A stretch of 39,667 bases of DNA, from positions 1 to 39,667 of the forward strand of contig JAFTVH010000067.1 of assembly GCA_017465845.1 (NCBI GenBank), in the 5' to 3' direction. Source of the DNA: Lachnospiraceae bacterium (lineage in GTDB: Bacteria > Bacillota > Clostridia > Lachnospirales > Lachnospiraceae). The notes under the pieces were generated by a model, which saw only the letters and a program-made list of their open reading frames with translations, did no database searches and was not told the DNA's origin. The stretch's first letter is position 1, and each line of letters begins with the position of its first letter. Below, piece after piece: positions 17,713-25,986 of the stretch. The position numbers and the translations under genes were made by a program.

Positions 17713-19434
17713 ATGAGTTACATGGATGAATTCAGATTCTGGCTGGAGGACGATTACTTCGACCAGGACACAAAGAACGAACTTCTTGCGATACGCAATA
17801 ATAAAAGTGAAGTGGAAGACAGATTTTACAGAGAACTGGAATTCGGCACCGGCGGTCTGCGCGGTGTGATCGGTGCAGGTACGAATCGTATGAATATTTA
17901 TACCGTTCGTAAGGCAACCCAGGGACTGGCTAATTATATTTTAAAACAGGGTACTCAGGAGAAAGGAGTAGCTATCGCATATGATTCCAGGAGAATGTCT
18001 CCGGAGTTTGCAGATGAGGCAGGCCTGTGTCTGGCTGCCAATGGAATCAGGGCTTATGTATTTGATTCCCTGAGACCTACACCGGAGCTGTCCTTTGCTC
18101 TGAGAATGCTGGGATGTACGGCAGGTATCGTGATCACTGCAAGCCACAATCCGCCGGAATATAACGGTTATAAAGTGTACTGGGAGGATGGTGCGCAGAT
18201 TACGGCTCCCAGGGACAAGCAGATTATCGGGGAGGTTCAGGCCATCAAAGATTACCATAGTGTGAAGACCATGGACAAGGAAGAAGCTGTGTTTGCCGGC
18301 CTGTATCGGGGAATCGGCAGAGAAATCGACAATGCTTATATGGCGGAGTTGAAGAAGCAGATCATTCATCCCGATATCATCAAAGAAATGGCAGAAGATA
18401 TAAAAATCGTATACACGCCTCTGTGCGGCACCGGTAATCTGCCCGTAAGGCGAGTGTTGTCCGAGCTTGGCTTCAAGCACGTCTACGTGGTACCGGAACA
18501 GGAGAATCCGGATCCTTATTTTACAACCCTGGATTATCCTAATCCCGAGGACCCTAAGGCATTTACCTATGCTCTTCGTCTGGCGAAAGAAAAGGATGCC
18601 GATATTGTTCTGGCCACAGACCCGGATGCAGACCGCCTGGGCGTATATTGCAAGGATGCTAAAACAGGAGAATATGTATCCTTTACCGGAAATATGTCCG
18701 GCATGTTGATCGCGGAATATATTCTGCGGGAAAGAACAGCCACCGGTACCATGCCGGAGAACCCGGCACTGGTGACTACTATCGTTACCACTAATATGAC
18801 CGCACCCATCAGCAGATTTTATGATGTTAAGCTGATTGAAGTGTTGACCGGTTTCAAATATATCGGGGAACAGATCAAATTCTTCGAGCAGTCCGGTTCC
18901 AATAATTATGTCTTTGGTCTGGAAGAAAGCTACGGCTGCCTGGCCGGTACCCACTCCAGAGATAAGGATGCCTGCGTGGCAGTTATGTGTCTGTGCGAGG
19001 TTGCAGCTTACTGCAAGAAGCATAATATGACACTTTGGGATATGATGTTGTCCCTGTACGAAAAATACGGTTTTTATAAAGAAAGCCAGTATACCATTAC
19101 CTTAAAGGGAATTGACGGCTCCAGGCAGATTGCTGAGATCATGGACAGATTGCGTCAGAATCCTCCCAAATCATTTGGCGATTGGAAAGTACTCAGATTC
19201 CGCGATTATCAGGCGGATCGCATTGTTGATATGGAAAGCGGCGAAGAGACTGCGACTGGTCTACCCAAATCCAATGTTCTGTACTTTGAACTGCCGGACG
19301 ATGGGTGGTGCTGTGCGCGGCCTTCCGGGACAGAGCCGAAAATCAAGTTCTACATGGGTGTACGCGGCAATAGCCTGGACGATGCACAGCAACGCTTGAC
19401 GCAGTTGACGGAGGAGTTGAAATCCGTGCTGTAA
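17713..19434 (+). CDS. pgcA: Alpha-D-phosphohexomutase (phosphoglucomutase/phosphomannomutase)
   Basis: Interconverts hexose 6-phosphate and hexose 1-phosphate through a phosphoserine, and so supplies glucose 1-phosphate for dTDP-rhamnose and other nucleotide sugars. All three hallmark motifs are present: active-site TASHNPPEYNGYK (S144), metal-binding DPDADR (D303, D305, D307) and the phosphate-binding RPSGTEPKIKFY near the end. At 573 aa it is the size of the long PgcA-type enzymes of Firmicutes. It has its own promoter and no clear terminator before the GT gene downstream. Whether it prefers glucose or mannose phosphates cannot be told from these motifs. Confidence 0.95.
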   Translation: MSYMDEFRFWLEDDYFDQDTKNELLAIRNNKSEVEDRFYRELEFGTGGLRGVIGAGTNRMNIYTVRKATQGLANYILKQGTQEKGVAIAYDSRRMSPEFADEAGLCLAANGIRAYVFDSLRPTPELSFALRMLGCTAGIVITASHNPPEYNGYKVYWEDGAQITAPRDKQIIGEVQAIKDYHSVKTMDKEEAVFAGLYRGIGREIDNAYMAELKKQIIHPDIIKEMAEDIKIVYTPLCGTGNLPVRRVLSELGFKHVYVVPEQENPDPYFTTLDYPNPEDPKAFTYALRLAKEKDADIVLATDPDADRLGVYCKDAKTGEYVSFTGNMSGMLIAEYILRERTATGTMPENPALVTTIVTTNMTAPISRFYDVKLIEVLTGFKYIGEQIKFFEQSGSNNYVFGLEESYGCLAGTHSRDKDACVAVMCLCEVAAYCKKHNMTLWDMMLSLYEKYGFYKESQYTITLKGIDGSRQIAEIMDRLRQNPPKSFGDWKVLRFRDYQADRIVDMESGEETATGLPKSNVLYFELPDDGWCCARPSGTEPKIKFYMGVRGNSLDDAQQRLTQLTEELKSVL

Positions 19435-19487
19435 AGAAATAACCTGGCGAAAGGGCCGCCCGGAAGAGACAGGGGAGGAGCCCCAAC

Positions 19488-19520
19488 GGACACGCTCTCG
19501 CTCGGTTAAGCACGTAGCGG
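19488..19520 (-). repeat. Partial copy of the palindromic intergenic element
   Basis: Read on the minus strand, this 33-bp segment matches 22083-22115 of the large palindromic element at 27 of 33 positions. It shares the blocks CCGCT, TTAAC and GAGCGA. The GC-rich gap around it (about 19440-19530) codes for nothing recognisable. Confidence 0.7.
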
Positions 19521-19562
19521 CACAAGTGTGGGATGTGTAAGGTAAAGGAAGAGAAAGTTGTT

Positions 19563-20924
19563 ATGAATGTTGGTGCGAGTTGGAAGAAGACGGTTTTTTA
19601 TCTTAAGAGGAATGGGCTGAAGAATACGGGATATGCGGTGCTTGAGAGGTTGGTACAGCAGAAGGAAGAGGCTTACAAGTATGCGGAGCCGTCTGAAAAG
19701 GTGCTGGCTGAGCAGAGGGAGTATGATTTCAGCGGAAAGCCGGTGTTTAGTATTTTGGTGCCGCTCTATCGGACGCCGGAGGGGTATCTGATAGAGATGG
19801 TGGAGTCGGTGCTTAAGCAGACTTATCCGGAACTGGAACTGATTCTGGCGGACGCTACGGAAGATGACAGCGTGGAGAAAATTGTGCGAAAGTGCATGGA
19901 TAGTGAAACGGAGCGTTATGGAAGGCAGCGGATCGTCTATCAGAAGCTGGAGCGCAATGGCGGGATTTCGGAGAACAGTAATGAGGCTTTGAAGCTGGCG
20001 AAAGGCGATTATGTGGGACTTTTGGACCATGATGATGTGCTGACGCCGGATGCGCTTTATTGGATGGTCAGGCAGATAGAGGAAAGTACGGGGGCTGGCA
20101 GGGCACCTTTGCTGTTATATTCTGATGAAGATAAATGTAATCAGGACAGATCGCTTTATTTTGAGCCTCATTATAAGACGGATTTCAATCTGGATCTTTT
20201 GGTGTCTAATAATTACATCTGTCATTTTCTGGTGATGAAAAGAGAACTGATTCAGAAGCTGGGCTTTCGGAAAGAATATGACGGCGCGCAGGACTTTGAT
20301 CTGGTGCTTCGGGCAGTTTCTGAGATTTTGCCTGAAGAAGAGCGGATCGTGCATATCCCAAAGATACTGTATCACTGGCGGTGTCACACCGGTTCCACTG
20401 CGGAGAATCCGCAGAGTAAGCAGTATGCTTACGAAGCCGGCTTGAGAGCTGTGCAGGATATGGCTTGTCGTATGGGATGGGAAGCGCAGGCAGTGCATTT
20501 AAAGCATCTGGGATTTTATGGACTTGTATATGAGCCGGAGCTGCTTTCCGCGAGAGAAGATGTGGGAGCAGTAGGTGGTAAGCTGATAGCCGGGAGACGT
20601 CTGGCATCGGGTGCATATGATGAAGACGGTAATATCTTATATCAGAATCTGCCGGAAGGTTTTAGCGGCTATCTGCACAGAGGGGTACTGCTTCAGGATG
20701 CGGCAGCAGTGGATATCAGGCTCATCAGTGTCAGACCGCAGTGCCACTCTCTTTTTGAGCGTGTGGTAGGAGTACCGTATGTAACGAAGGGAGAATACTT
20801 CGACTGGACGGTGCTTCCAAAGGACACCGATTATGCAGAAGTAAGCTGCAGACTGGGAGAAGCGCTCAGAGCAGAGGGCTACCGGGTGTGCTGGGATCCA
20901 AACCGAAGCAGAAAGCTTAAATAG
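19563..20924 (+). CDS. GT2 glycosyltransferase with internally deleted second domain
   Basis: 453 aa. The first GT-A domain is complete: PVFSILVPLYRTPEGY, LADATEDDS, LLDHDDVL (D155-D158), YSDEDK and ILYHWRCHTGS. From R331 the protein jumps to REDVGAVGGKL, which matches REDVGAVGAKL in the middle of the second GT domain of the 13909 gene. The nucleotide-binding half and DxD motif of domain two are therefore absent, and the rest is divergent. The start is ATG 19563, about 12 nt after AAGGAAG; ATG 19533 is possible but has no good site. One active domain is expected. It probably adds a sugar to the same wall polysaccharide. Confidence 0.85.
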   Translation: MNVGASWKKTVFYLKRNGLKNTGYAVLERLVQQKEEAYKYAEPSEKVLAEQREYDFSGKPVFSILVPLYRTPEGYLIEMVESVLKQTYPELELILADATEDDSVEKIVRKCMDSETERYGRQRIVYQKLERNGGISENSNEALKLAKGDYVGLLDHDDVLTPDALYWMVRQIEESTGAGRAPLLLYSDEDKCNQDRSLYFEPHYKTDFNLDLLVSNNYICHFLVMKRELIQKLGFRKEYDGAQDFDLVLRAVSEILPEEERIVHIPKILYHWRCHTGSTAENPQSKQYAYEAGLRAVQDMACRMGWEAQAVHLKHLGFYGLVYEPELLSAREDVGAVGGKLIAGRRLASGAYDEDGNILYQNLPEGFSGYLHRGVLLQDAAAVDIRLISVRPQCHSLFERVVGVPYVTKGEYFDWTVLPKDTDYAEVSCRLGEALRAEGYRVCWDPNRSRKLK

Positions 20925-20960
20925 ACCGTAAGTTTATCGGATACATTAAAGGAATAGAAC

Positions 20961-21935
20961 ATGAGGAAAGCAACAGTAGTAATACCTAATTACAACGGCA
21001 TCAAATATATGGCGAATTGCCTGGAGAGTCTGTATCGTCTGAAAGAGCAGGCTCTGTTTCGCGTACTGGTAGTGGACAACGGCTCAACAGACGGCAGTAT
21101 GGAGCTCATTCGTGATAATTATCCTCAGGCCCAATTGGTATCTCTCCCTGAAAATACCGGTTTCTGCCATGCCGTTAATGTAGGAATTGAGAAAGCAGAC
21201 ACCCCCTATGTGATCTTATTAAATAACGACACAGAAGTGCTTCCCGGATTTGTGGAAGCCCTTATCCATGCCATAGAACGTGATGAAAAGTGCTTCGCTG
21301 TCAGCTCACAAATGCTTCAGTGGCAGGACCATTCCCTGATTGATGATGCCGGCGACCAATACTGCGTCCTCGGCTGGGCTTATTCCCGCGGCAAAGGAAA
21401 ACCCGCCGCCCGATACAATCGCCCTACAGAAGTCTTCGCAGCCTGCGGCGGGGCCTCCATCTACCGCAAAAGCATCCTGAACGAAATCGGCTGCTTTGAC
21501 GAGGCCCATTTTGCCTACCTGGAAGACATCGACATCAGCTACCGCGCCCGCATCTACGGCTACCACTGTACCTACGAGCCCGCAGCCAAAGTCCTCCACG
21601 CCGGCAGTGCCACCAGCGGCTCCCGCTACAACAACTTCAAAACCACCCTGTCCTCCGCCAACAGCACCTACATGATTTGCAAAAACATGCCCCTCCTTCA
21701 ATTAGTGTGGAACCTCCCCTTCCTTATCTTCGGTTTCCTGATAAAAACCATCTTTTTTACAATGAAAGGAATGGGCACAACCTATCTAAAAGGCCTCTGC
21801 AAAGGTCTCCAAAAAGCCCACACCCAAGAGGGCAAGACCCACAAAGTCCCCTTTCAGTGGCCCCACCTTGGCAATTATATCCACATCCAATCCCTCCTCT
21901 ACATGAATACCTTCCGCCTCTTCCTGAAAAAATAA
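20961..21935 (+). CDS. GT2 glycosyltransferase, rhamnosyltransferase-like
   Basis: Single-domain GT2 enzyme of 324 aa: ATVVIPNYNGIKYM, VVDNGSTDGS, LLNNDTEVLPGF (metal-binding region), AACGGASIYRKS and YLEDIDISYRARIYG, with the acceptor-side ED. A hydrophobic segment (about 250-270) near the C-terminus probably attaches it to the membrane. The layout is that of rhamnosyltransferase-type GT2 enzymes, but the sugar is not proved. The 3' half has very C-rich third codon positions, unlike the G-rich gene just upstream. The palindromic element follows directly and may end transcription. Confidence 0.88.
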   Translation: MRKATVVIPNYNGIKYMANCLESLYRLKEQALFRVLVVDNGSTDGSMELIRDNYPQAQLVSLPENTGFCHAVNVGIEKADTPYVILLNNDTEVLPGFVEALIHAIERDEKCFAVSSQMLQWQDHSLIDDAGDQYCVLGWAYSRGKGKPAARYNRPTEVFAACGGASIYRKSILNEIGCFDEAHFAYLEDIDISYRARIYGYHCTYEPAAKVLHAGSATSGSRYNNFKTTLSSANSTYMICKNMPLLQLVWNLPFLIFGFLIKTIFFTMKGMGTTYLKGLCKGLQKAHTQEGKTHKVPFQWPHLGNYIHIQSLLYMNTFRLFLKK

Positions 21936-21978
21936 GCCTACGGGAAATTATTATTTTATAACGGATTTTTATTATATC

Positions 21979-22172
21979 TTAAAATTTGTTCCGCTGAAAG
22001 AGTAGTCCCCAAGGAGCAGGTATGCAAATTTGGACCCTATAAAAACGCCGGTCCTTGGGCTGCGTTCTTTGCAGCCCTAGTACCGCTGCGTTTTTAACGG
22101 AGCGAAAGCGCGTCCAAATTTGCATGCCTGCTCCTTGGGGACGACCCTTCCTCGCCTCGAACAAATTCTTAA
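21979..22172. repeat. Nested palindromic intergenic element (MITE-like)
   Basis: A 31-bp arm (22005-22035) and its inverted copy (22112-22142) agree at 30 of 31 positions. Inside are a second stem, TAAAAACGC (22040-22048) with GCGTTTTTA (22088-22096), and a third, GGGCTGC (22057-22063) with GCAGCCC (22071-22077). Outside, TTAAAATTTGTTC (21979-21991) mirrors GAACAAATTCTTAA (22159-22172) with one indel. The whole could fold as a long cruciform or RNA hairpin. No transposase is present; a related fragment lies at 19488. Confidence 0.88.
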
Positions 22173-22185
22173 GAAATCTTAAGAA
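22166..22185. promoter_or_regulatory. Palindrome TTCTTAAG-N4-CTTAAGAA, possible operator
   Basis: Perfect 8-bp arms with a 4-bp spacer, overlapping the end of the palindromic element and 22 bp upstream of the -35 of the next promoter. It could be a regulator site or just the outer remnant of the element. Confidence 0.45.
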
Positions 22186-22206
22186 TCCGCTTCATAAATT
22201 ATTAAG

Positions 22207-22235
22207 TTGCTCTTTTAGGTGGATTATTGTAAAAT
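22207..22235 (+). promoter_or_regulatory. Promoter of the sugar-phosphate transferase gene
   Basis: The -35 TTGCTC (22207-22212), a 17-bp spacer and the -10 TAAAAT (22230-22235). It would drive the transferase and the LCP gene after it, giving a short leader. Confidence 0.65.
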
Positions 22236-22265
22236 AATCGCAGATATTAAGACTGGGTGACGCTT

Positions 22266-23672
22266 ATGATCAAAGACAACCAAAAGGTGTTCAACAGGCT
22301 GCATCTGATAATGGATGCAATCATCACAGCAGCCTCCTATGCACTGGCATATTATATTAAATTTTATATTATGAAGCCCGGTCCGCAACTGGGAGATCTT
22401 CCGACCGCTAACTATTTTGCGGCGCTTTTTGTACTGGTGCCTCTGTACATGATACTGTATTATTACTGTAATGTATATACGCCGAAGCGTACTGTAAAAA
22501 GGCGGCATGAAATTCTTGGTATCATCAAGGCAAATGTTCTTGGTATCGTGATTTTTATCCTCTCACTGTATGTGGTCATGAGAGAAATCAACTTTTCACG
22601 AATGATGATGGGTATGTTCGTTTGCCTGAATATATTCTTTACTTCCTGTTCACGTATTGTTCTACGTAAAAGTTTGCAGACCATGCGGAGCAAAGGATAT
22701 AATCTGAAGCACATCCTGCTGGTAGGGTATTCCAGATCGGCAGAAGAATATGTCAACAGGATAATGGACAATCCTCAGTGGGGATATGTAGTATGCGGTA
22801 TATTGGACAACCATGTACCGAGAGGAACTCTTTATAAGGGAGTAAAAGTTCTGGGTTCTATCGGAAATCTGGAGTATATCCTGCCGGAAAATAAGCTGGA
22901 CGAAATTGCCATTACACTTTCCCTCAAAGACTATGAGCATCTGGAACATATTGTTGATATCTGTGAGAAGTCGGGTGTGCATACTAAGTTCATACCTGAC
23001 TATAACAGTCTGATTCCGTCTCATCCTTATACAGAGGATTTAATGGGACTTCCGGTAATCAATATCAGATATGTGCCGTTGAGTAATACGATGAATATGT
23101 TGGTCAAGCGTGCCGTGGATATTGTGGGTTCTTTCGTTGGAATCATAGTGACTTCGCCCATTATGCTTGTAGCAGCCGTACTGGTCAAGCTTTCCAGTCC
23201 GGGACCGATTATTTTTAAACAGGAGAGAGTAGGGCTTCACAACAAGCCTTTTTATATGTATAAATTTCGGAGTATGGAGCAGCAGGCTCCCAGTGAGGAG
23301 AAGAAAGCCTGGACGGTCAAGAATGATCCCAGAGTGACTCCTGTGGGAAGAATTTTGCGAAAGACCAGTCTCGATGAGCTGCCGCAGCTGTTCAATATTT
23401 TGAAAGGTGATATGAGTCTTGTAGGTCCCAGGCCGGAACGACCTCTTTTTGTAGAAAAGTTCAAAGAGGAAATTCCACGCTATATGGTGAAGCATCAGGT
23501 CAGACCGGGGCTGACCGGATGGGCGCAGGTAAACGGTTACAGAGGAGATACCTCTATCCGCAAGCGTATTGATCACGATATTTATTATATTGAGAACTGG
23601 ACATTAGGACTTGATATAAAAATTATATTTATGACATTTTTTACTGGCTTTATTAACAAAAATGCATATTGA
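22266..23672 (+). CDS. Undecaprenyl-phosphate sugar-phosphate transferase (priming enzyme)
   Basis: Starts polymer synthesis by moving a sugar 1-phosphate onto undecaprenyl phosphate. In 468 aa it has four N-terminal membrane segments, a nucleotide-binding-like middle domain (HILLVGYSRSAEEYV) and the C-terminal bacterial sugar transferase domain from about 281 (KRAVDIVGS). That domain carries FKQERVGLHNKPFYMYKFRSM, LDELPQLFNIL, MSLVGPRPERP and RPGLTGWAQVNG, all typical of the WcaJ/CpsE class. The start is ATG 22266, 5 nt after GGGTGA; GTG 22257 lies within that site. The downstream LCP gene begins 27 nt after its stop, giving a primer-plus-ligase pair. The sugar (glucose, galactose or other) cannot be fixed from sequence. 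Confidence 0.93.
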   Translation: MIKDNQKVFNRLHLIMDAIITAASYALAYYIKFYIMKPGPQLGDLPTANYFAALFVLVPLYMILYYYCNVYTPKRTVKRRHEILGIIKANVLGIVIFILSLYVVMREINFSRMMMGMFVCLNIFFTSCSRIVLRKSLQTMRSKGYNLKHILLVGYSRSAEEYVNRIMDNPQWGYVVCGILDNHVPRGTLYKGVKVLGSIGNLEYILPENKLDEIAITLSLKDYEHLEHIVDICEKSGVHTKFIPDYNSLIPSHPYTEDLMGLPVINIRYVPLSNTMNMLVKRAVDIVGSFVGIIVTSPIMLVAAVLVKLSSPGPIIFKQERVGLHNKPFYMYKFRSMEQQAPSEEKKAWTVKNDPRVTPVGRILRKTSLDELPQLFNILKGDMSLVGPRPERPLFVEKFKEEIPRYMVKHQVRPGLTGWAQVNGYRGDTSIRKRIDHDIYYIENWTLGLDIKIIFMTFFTGFINKNAY

Positions 23673-23699
23673 TGAATATGCAAAAAGGGAGATTTGATT

Positions 23700-24839
23700 A
23701 TGGCAACGAATTCCAATCAGACAAGAGGTGCGGGACAGCACGCAGGTAACGGACAGGTTTCTAAAAGTAAGATGGCAGCAAAGCAGAAAGCAGCCAGAAA
23801 AAGAAGGAAGATTATTGTATTTGCAGCAGAGATCATAATATTGGTAGCGATGCTGGCTGTATTATTTGTGTTATTCGATAAGACAGAAGAGGCTCCTATC
23901 GTAGTAGAATTGCCTACTGAGGCTGAAAGCATCGGAATTGCATCTCAGGTAGAAGAAAGTCCTGTCATGAAAGGTTATTGGAATATTGCGTTGTTCGGTA
24001 TCGATGCTGAGAATGAGAAGCAGCTTGTAAAAGGTGCAAGAAGTGACAGTATTATGATAGCCAGCATCAATCTGGATACCGGTGACATTAAGCTGGTAAG
24101 TGTATATCGTGACACCTATCTGAATATTGGTGACGACTATTACATAAAATGTAATACGGCGTATTCCAATGGCGGCGGTGAACAGGCAGTTACCATGCTG
24201 AATGCTAACCTGGATTTGGACATTCAGGACTTCATTGCAATCGGTTATGAAGGTCTGAAAGGTGTTGTAGACGGTTTGGGTGGTGTATATCTGGATGTAG
24301 ATGAACAGGAACTCAAGCATATCAACAATTACCAGTACAGTATCGATAAGATTCTGAAATGTGGATATACAGAAGTGACCAAAACCGGTTATCAGAAGCT
24401 TGATGGTATGCAGGCTGCAGCTTACTGCCGTATCCGTTACAGGACAGGTGATGACTTTGCCCGTGCTGCAAGCCAGCGTGAGTTGATTCAAGCCATTGAA
24501 GAACGGATCAAAGAGGTGGATCTGGCCACCTTAACCAAGGTATTTGAAGAGGTTATGGGTCATGTTGTTACCAGCCTGACGACAGATGATATTCTTCCTT
24601 ATCTGTCCCAGGTATCCAATTATAAAATTGTAGATGAAGGCGGTTTCCCGGAATCATCCATGCGTACCACCGGTAATATCGGAAGCAAAGGAAGCAGTGT
24701 TATCCCTGTAGATCTGGAATCTAATGTAGTATGGCTCCATGAATTCCTGTTTGGAGTGGAGGATTACAAGGTATCCGACAAGGTTAAGGAGTACAGTGGT
24801 GAGATTAAAGCGGAGACATCACCTTATCTGAACAAGTAA
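23700..24839 (+). CDS. LytR-CpsA-Psr (LCP) family glycopolymer ligase
   Basis: LCP proteins attach undecaprenyl-linked wall polymers to peptidoglycan outside the cell. This 379-aa protein has a short basic cytoplasmic tail, one membrane segment (about 38-60) and an extracellular LCP domain: GARSDSIMIASINLDTGDIKLVSVYRDTYLNI in two adjacent motif blocks, later YCRIRYRTGDDFARAASQRE. The Arg and Asp residues known to bind the pyrophosphate in this family are present in those blocks. The start is ATG 23700 after AGGGAG; the in-frame TTG 23694 is too close. It follows the priming transferase in one transcript, which fits attachment of the polymer made by this locus. Confidence 0.93.
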   Translation: MATNSNQTRGAGQHAGNGQVSKSKMAAKQKAARKRRKIIVFAAEIIILVAMLAVLFVLFDKTEEAPIVVELPTEAESIGIASQVEESPVMKGYWNIALFGIDAENEKQLVKGARSDSIMIASINLDTGDIKLVSVYRDTYLNIGDDYYIKCNTAYSNGGGEQAVTMLNANLDLDIQDFIAIGYEGLKGVVDGLGGVYLDVDEQELKHINNYQYSIDKILKCGYTEVTKTGYQKLDGMQAAAYCRIRYRTGDDFARAASQRELIQAIEERIKEVDLATLTKVFEEVMGHVVTSLTTDDILPYLSQVSNYKIVDEGGFPESSMRTTGNIGSKGSSVIPVDLESNVVWLHEFLFGVEDYKVSDKVKEYSGEIKAETSPYLNK

Positions 24840-24856
24840 AGAGAAAACAGATTTCC

Positions 24857-24885
24857 GAAGGAGGGAGCTTCCAGGCTCCCTTCTT
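24857..24885 (+). terminator. Hairpin after the LCP gene, weak terminator
   Basis: An 11-bp stem with one G-T pair joins AAGGAGGGAGC (ending 24868) to GCTCCCTTCTT (24875-24885), with loop TTCCAG. There is no real T-run after it, so read-through into the next GT gene is likely. Confidence 0.45.
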
Positions 24886-24950
24886 GCAGTATGTGTGTTA
24901 CAAAGAATGCACATCTTCGCAGAAATGGAATATCTTGTGGGAGAATAGGA

Positions 24951-25871
24951 ATGGATATTGATGTGATTATCCCGGTGTACAAACCGGGAAAAGAACTGTT
25001 CACTTTGATCGAACGGCTGGAGAAGCAGACTGTGGCGGTCAGGCAGATCATCCTTATGAATACAGAGGAAAAATATTTTGAACAACTGGTATATGGGACT
25101 CGCTTCCCGGAACAGCATAAGAAAGTAAAAGTATATCATCTCTCTAAGAGGGAATTTGACCATGGAGGAACCAGAAGGCGAGGCGTGAAAAAATCAGATG
25201 CATCAATCTTTGTCATGATGACTCAGGATGCCATGCCGGCAGATGAGTACCTGATTGAGAATCTGACAGCACCCTTACAGGGCAAAGTGGCTGCAGCTTA
25301 TGCAAGACAGTTGCCTAATGAGAGCTGCAATCTTACAGAAAGGTATGTGAGGAGTTTTAATTATCCGGAACAGTCATGTATCAAATCACTTGAGGATTTA
25401 CCGAAACTGGGAATCAAGACTTATTTCTGCTCTAATGTATGCGCAGCTTACCGGAGAGAGGTTTATGAGGAACTGGGTGGTTTCGTGCACCATACTATTT
25501 TTAACGAAGATATGATTTATGCGGCAGGAGCGATTAAAGCAGGATGGAAAATCGCCTATGCAGCGGATGCCCGTGTAATTCATTCCCACAATTATACCAA
25601 TAAGCAGCAGTTTCATCGAAATTTTGATTTGGGAGTATCTCAGTCACAGCATCCGGAAGTGTTTGCCGGGGTGCCATCGGAATCGGAAGGAAAGAGGATG
25701 GTGCTGCAGACTGCCAAATATTTGTGGTCCAATAAAATGGTATATAAGATTCCGTCATTGCTTATGCAGAGCGCAAGCAAATATGCAGGGTATCTGCTGG
25801 GAAAACGATATGCATCCTTACCTCGTTCCTGGGTAGTGGCTTTTTCTGATAATAAGGAATACTGGAAATAG
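24951..25871 (+). CDS. GT2 glycosyltransferase, rhamnosyltransferase-like
   Basis: 306 aa: DVIIPVYKPGKEL at the start, FDHGGTRRRG (the HGGTR block common in rhamnosyltransferase-type GT2), MMTQDAMP at the metal-binding position, CSNVCAAYRREVYEELGGF and the acceptor-side FNEDMIYAAGAIKAGW, then IHSHNYTNKQQFHRNFDLG. The start is ATG 24951 with GGGAG (24939-24943) 7 nt upstream; an in-frame ATG at 24891 has no site and would add a non-homologous-looking tail. It is the last polysaccharide gene before glmS. Rhamnosyl transfer is an informed guess that agrees with rfbC in the same locus. Confidence 0.87.
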   Translation: MDIDVIIPVYKPGKELFTLIERLEKQTVAVRQIILMNTEEKYFEQLVYGTRFPEQHKKVKVYHLSKREFDHGGTRRRGVKKSDASIFVMMTQDAMPADEYLIENLTAPLQGKVAAAYARQLPNESCNLTERYVRSFNYPEQSCIKSLEDLPKLGIKTYFCSNVCAAYRREVYEELGGFVHHTIFNEDMIYAAGAIKAGWKIAYAADARVIHSHNYTNKQQFHRNFDLGVSQSQHPEVFAGVPSESEGKRMVLQTAKYLWSNKMVYKIPSLLMQSASKYAGYLLGKRYASLPRSWVVAFSDNKEYWK

Positions 25872-25986
25872 GAACGAATATGATACTTTACTCTTGAAAA
25901 AATGTTTAAAATGTTGCATTATTGTATTGTCAGAAATTTAGAGTTTATGATAAAAATAGCGCATAAGGCGCGGAAAAGAGGCTAAT

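Noticed and set aside
19440-19560. tRNA or structural RNA in the GC-rich gap
   Set aside because: No cloverleaf or known RNA motif could be traced; part of it is a copy of the palindromic element.
21979-22237. Small ORFs of about 60 codons on both strands of the palindromic element
   Set aside because: They share a peptide only because the DNA is an inverted repeat; no ribosome binding sites are convincing.
25894-25956. A glmS promoter such as TTGAAA-17-CATTAT or TTGTCA with a GATAAA -10
   Set aside because: Several weak combinations are possible and none stands out, so no promoter is called.
25872-25986. glmS ribozyme upstream of glmS
   Set aside because: The gap is only 115 bp and I cannot find the conserved core or cleavage-site context; only a small GCGC/GCGC stem (about 25959-25971) is present.
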